A DNA stretch of 25,724 nt from an uncultured Flavobacterium sp. (GTDB lineage Bacteria > Bacteroidota > Bacteroidia > Flavobacteriales > Flavobacteriaceae). The position numbers were made by a program, and so were the translations under genes. The stretch is taken from contig NZ_CAMLMK010000035.1 of assembly GCF_946481155.1 (NCBI RefSeq), forward strand, positions 1-25,724. The letters run 5' to 3'. The notes under the pieces are model-generated. The model saw only the letters and a list, made by a program, of their open reading frames with translations, was not told where the DNA came from and searched no databases. This document shows positions 23,392 to 25,724 of this stretch, in pieces (positions within the stretch are counted from its first letter, which is position 1; each line of letters opens with the position of its first letter).

Positions 23392-25724
23392 TTAAGACCC
23401 GCACATTTCACAGTCTTCCGGATCAGCATTTTTGGAACGCTCGATCATGGCTCGGAATTCATCTTCTGTCATTGCAGTATTTTCATTGGCAACTTCTGCG
23501 GCTACTGCAATCGGCTCTGCTTTTTTATCGTTGTTCAGCGTGAACTTGATCGCGTCCACTGCTGATTTGGTTCTCAAATAGTACATTCCCGTTTTCAGAC
23601 CTGATTGCCAAGCGTAGAAATGCATTGACGTGAGCTTAGAATAATTGGCATCTTGCATAAACAAGTTCAACGATTGCGACTGGTCAATAAAATAACCTCT
23701 TTGACGCGACATATCGATGATATCTTTCATAGACATCTCCCAAACGGTTTTGTACAATTCTTTTAAATCCTGAGGAATGGCATCAATATTCTGGACCGAT
23801 CCGTTATGACGCATAATTTCCTGCTTCAGGTTCTCGTTCCACAACCCTTGCTTCACTAAATCGTTCAATAAGTGTTTGTTTACGACAATAAATTCTCCCG
23901 AAAGTACTCTTCTGGTATAAATATTTGAAGTGTATGGCTCGAAAGCTTCGTTGTTTCCAAGAATTTGCGAAGTGGATGCTGTTGGCATCGGCGCCACTAA
24001 CAATGAGTTTCGCACTCCGTGTTCCATCACTTCTTTTCTCAGAGAAGCCCAATCCCAACGACCTGACAATTCCTCATCTTTTATTCCCCACAAATTGTGC
24101 TGGAATTCTCCCTGTGAAATTGGCGAACCCTTGAAAGTAGAATATGGTCCTTCTTCTTTTGCCATTTCCATAGAAGCGGTTACGGCAGCAAAATAAAGGG
24201 TTTCAAATATTTCCTGATTTAATTTCTTAGCCGCATCCGATGTAAAAGGCATACGCAGCATAATGAATGCATCGGCTAAACCTTGCACACCCAGCCCAAC
24301 AGGACGGTGGCGCATATTGGAATTCTCAGCTTCTTTTACCGGATAATAATTTCTGTCGATTACTTTGTTTAGGTTTTTCGTCACACGTTTCGTCACATTG
24401 AATAACAACTCGTGATTAAATGCTCCGTTTTCAACAAACATCGGCAATGAAATAGAAGCCAGATTACACACTGCAATTTCATCTTTCGAAGTATATTCCA
24501 TAATCTCGGTACATAAATTCGACGAGCGAATGGTTCCAAGATTCTTTTGGTTCGATTTACGGTTGGCAGCATCTTTATAAAGCATGTATGGCGTTCCGGT
24601 TTCGATTTGCGATTCCAGAATTTTTTCCCATAACTCACGTGCTTTGATGGTTTTTCTTCCTTTTCCTCTTTCTTCGTAGGAAATATATAATTTTTCAAAT
24701 TCGTCACCGTACACGTCATACAATCCCGGACATTCGTTCGGGCACATCAGCGTCCAGGTAGAATCTTCCTGTACTCGTTTCATGAATAAATCGGAAGTCC
24801 ACATCGCGAAGAATAAATCTCTGGCTCGCATTTCTTCTTTTCCGGTATTCTTTTTCAGATCCAGGAAATCGAAAATATCCGCATGCCAGGTTTCGATATA
24901 AATTGCAAAACTTCCTTTACGTTTTCCACCACCCTGATCTACGTAACGTGCTGTGTCGTTGAAAACTCGCAGCATTGGTACGATTCCGTTTGAAGTTCCG
25001 TTTGTACCGCGGATGTAAGAACCTGTAGCTCTTACGTTATGAATAGACAACCCGATTCCTCCCGCTGATTGCGAGATTTTCGCTGTTTGCTTTAAGGTAT
25101 CGTAAATTCCGTCGATACTATCGTCCTGCATTGCCAAAAGGAAGCAAGAAGACATTTGCGGCTTAGGCGTTCCCGCGTTGAAAAGCGTTGGCGTAGCATG
25201 CGTGAAGAATTTCTTCGACATTAAGTCGTAGGTTTCAATCACCGCTTCCATGTCATTCAAATGGATTCCCACCGCGACACGCATTAGCATATGTTGTGGT
25301 CTCTCTACAATTTTCCCGTTTATTTTCAGCAAATAAGAACGTTCCAATGTTTTGAAACCGAAATAATCATAATTAAAATCGCGGTTATAAATGATATGCG
25401 AATTCAAAAATTCGGCATTATCCATAATCGCTTTGTGTACTTCTTCTGAAAGCAATGGCGCTTCCTGGCCGTTTCTCGGATTCACATAATGAAACATTTC
25501 GTTCATTGTTTCCGAAAACGATTTATTGGTATTTTTATGCAAGTTGGAAATGGCAATACGAGCCGCCAATTGTGCATAATCCGGATGCGCAATGGTCATG
25601 GAAGCCGCAGTTTCCGCCGCAAGATTATCTAATTCTGATGTAGTAACGCCGTCATATAATCCTTCAATCACACGCATAGCTACTTTTACAGCATCTACCA
25701 AGTCATTTAAACCATAGCATAGTT
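23392..25724 (-). CDS. nrdA: Class I ribonucleoside-diphosphate reductase, alpha subunit (5' end missing)
   Basis: Catalytic subunit that reduces ribonucleoside diphosphates to deoxyribonucleotides, together with the radical-bearing NrdB subunit. The frame stays open to the window edge (codons for LCYGLND precede [10 protein letters not shown]), so the first residues, part of an N-terminal ATP-cone, are missing; the TTG at 25701 is internal. Active-site features are complete: MSSCFLL (first redox Cys), SSNLCTE (Asn, radical Cys and Glu), [11 protein letters not shown] (second redox Cys), PMPTAST (phosphate loop), [10 protein letters not shown] (radical-transfer Tyr pair) and a C-terminal CEMC regenerating pair. 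The partner nrdB is not in the window; it often lies upstream in flavobacteria, i.e. beyond 25724. dgt, another dNTP-pool enzyme, lies about 1.6 kb downstream. Confidence 0.96.
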   Translation of the reverse strand, partial: LCYGLNDLVDAVKVAMRVIEGLYDGVTTSELDNLAAETAASMTIAHPDYAQLAARIAISNLHKNTNKSFSETMNEMFHYVNPRNGQEAPLLSEEVHKAIMDNAEFLNSHIIYNRDFNYDYFGFKTLERSYLLKINGKIVERPQHMLMRVAVGIHLNDMEAVIETYDLMSKKFFTHATPTLFNAGTPKPQMSSCFLLAMQDDSIDGIYDTLKQTAKISQSAGGIGLSIHNVRATGSYIRGTNGTSNGIVPMLRVFNDTARYVDQGGGKRKGSFAIYIETWHADIFDFLDLKKNTGKEEMRARDLFFAMWTSDLFMKRVQEDSTWTLMCPNECPGLYDVYGDEFEKLYISYEERGKGRKTIKARELWEKILESQIETGTPYMLYKDAANRKSNQKNLGTIRSSNLCTEIMEYTSKDEIAVCNLASISLPMFVENGAFNHELLFNVTKRVTKNLNKVIDRNYYPVKEAENSNMRHRPVGLGVQGLADAFIMLRMPFTSDAAKKLNQEIFETLYFAAVTASMEMAKEEGPYSTFKGSPISQGEFQHNLWGIKDEELSGRWDWASLRKEVMEHGVRNSLLVAPMPTASTSQILGNNEAFEPYTSNIYTRRVLSGEFIVVNKHLLNDLVKQGLWNENLKQEIMRHNGSVQNIDAIPQDLKELYKTVWEMSMKDIIDMSRQRGYFIDQSQSLNLFMQDANYSKLTSMHFYAWQSGLKTGMYYLRTKSAVDAIKFTLNNDKKAEPIAVAAEVANENTAMTEDEFRAMIERSKNADPEDCEMCGS

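Noticed and set aside
23292..23429. A 46-residue N-terminal extension of the small protein
   Set aside because: It would read through the nrdA terminator and the promoter box. The ATG at 23291 fits both.
25699..25701. TTG as the nrdA start codon
   Set aside because: The frame continues upstream to the window edge with family-like sequence (CYGLND before LVDAVK), so the true start lies outside.

Overview
The window looks like a chromosomal segment of a Flavobacterium-like member of the Bacteroidota. The evidence is an AT-rich genome, four genes ending in type IX secretion (T9SS) type A sorting domains, almost no Shine-Dalgarno sequences, TAnnTTTG-type -7 promoter boxes, a DUF3078 protein next to dxs, and a LytS/LytTR pair with a propeller-type sensor. 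No mobile element, prophage, CRISPR array, tRNA or rRNA was found. This is mostly an ordinary core/secretome region, not an obvious defence or novel multigene system.

Left part (1-10017). The 3' part of RNase G (rng, +) converges on a secreted LamG/beta-helix T9SS protein (-) across a shared terminator. Next comes a translationally coupled sensor kinase and LytTR response regulator (-), then tadA (-). The tadA 3' region carries a structured RNA resembling the flavobacterial Flavo-1 motif, followed by a diverged copy of the rng terminator. A second, Ig/PKD-like T9SS protein (-) follows.

Middle (10018-14235). A roughly 500-base non-coding stretch separates that gene from dxs (+), a DUF3078 beta-rich envelope protein (+) and a two-part cytoplasmic protein of unknown function (+). 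The group ends in a strong bidirectional terminator.

Right part (14254-25724). Two large T9SS cargo genes lie in tandem (-): an M36 (fungalysin-like) metallopeptidase and a BNR/sialidase-type beta-propeller protein. Both carry an inserted PA domain, and their C-terminal sorting domains are close relatives. Then come dgt (dGTPase), a GNAT acetyltransferase, an AAA ATPase gene broken by an in-frame amber codon, a 75-residue protein and nrdA (class I ribonucleotide reductase large subunit, cut by the window edge), all on the minus strand. dgt and nrdA both act on dNTP pools but are separated by the other genes and by a terminator, so co-regulation is only a guess.

The most notable items are the amber codon in the AAA gene, with an intact 30-codon tail whose stop overlaps the next start, and the Flavo-1-like RNA after tadA with its wobble-paired terminator.
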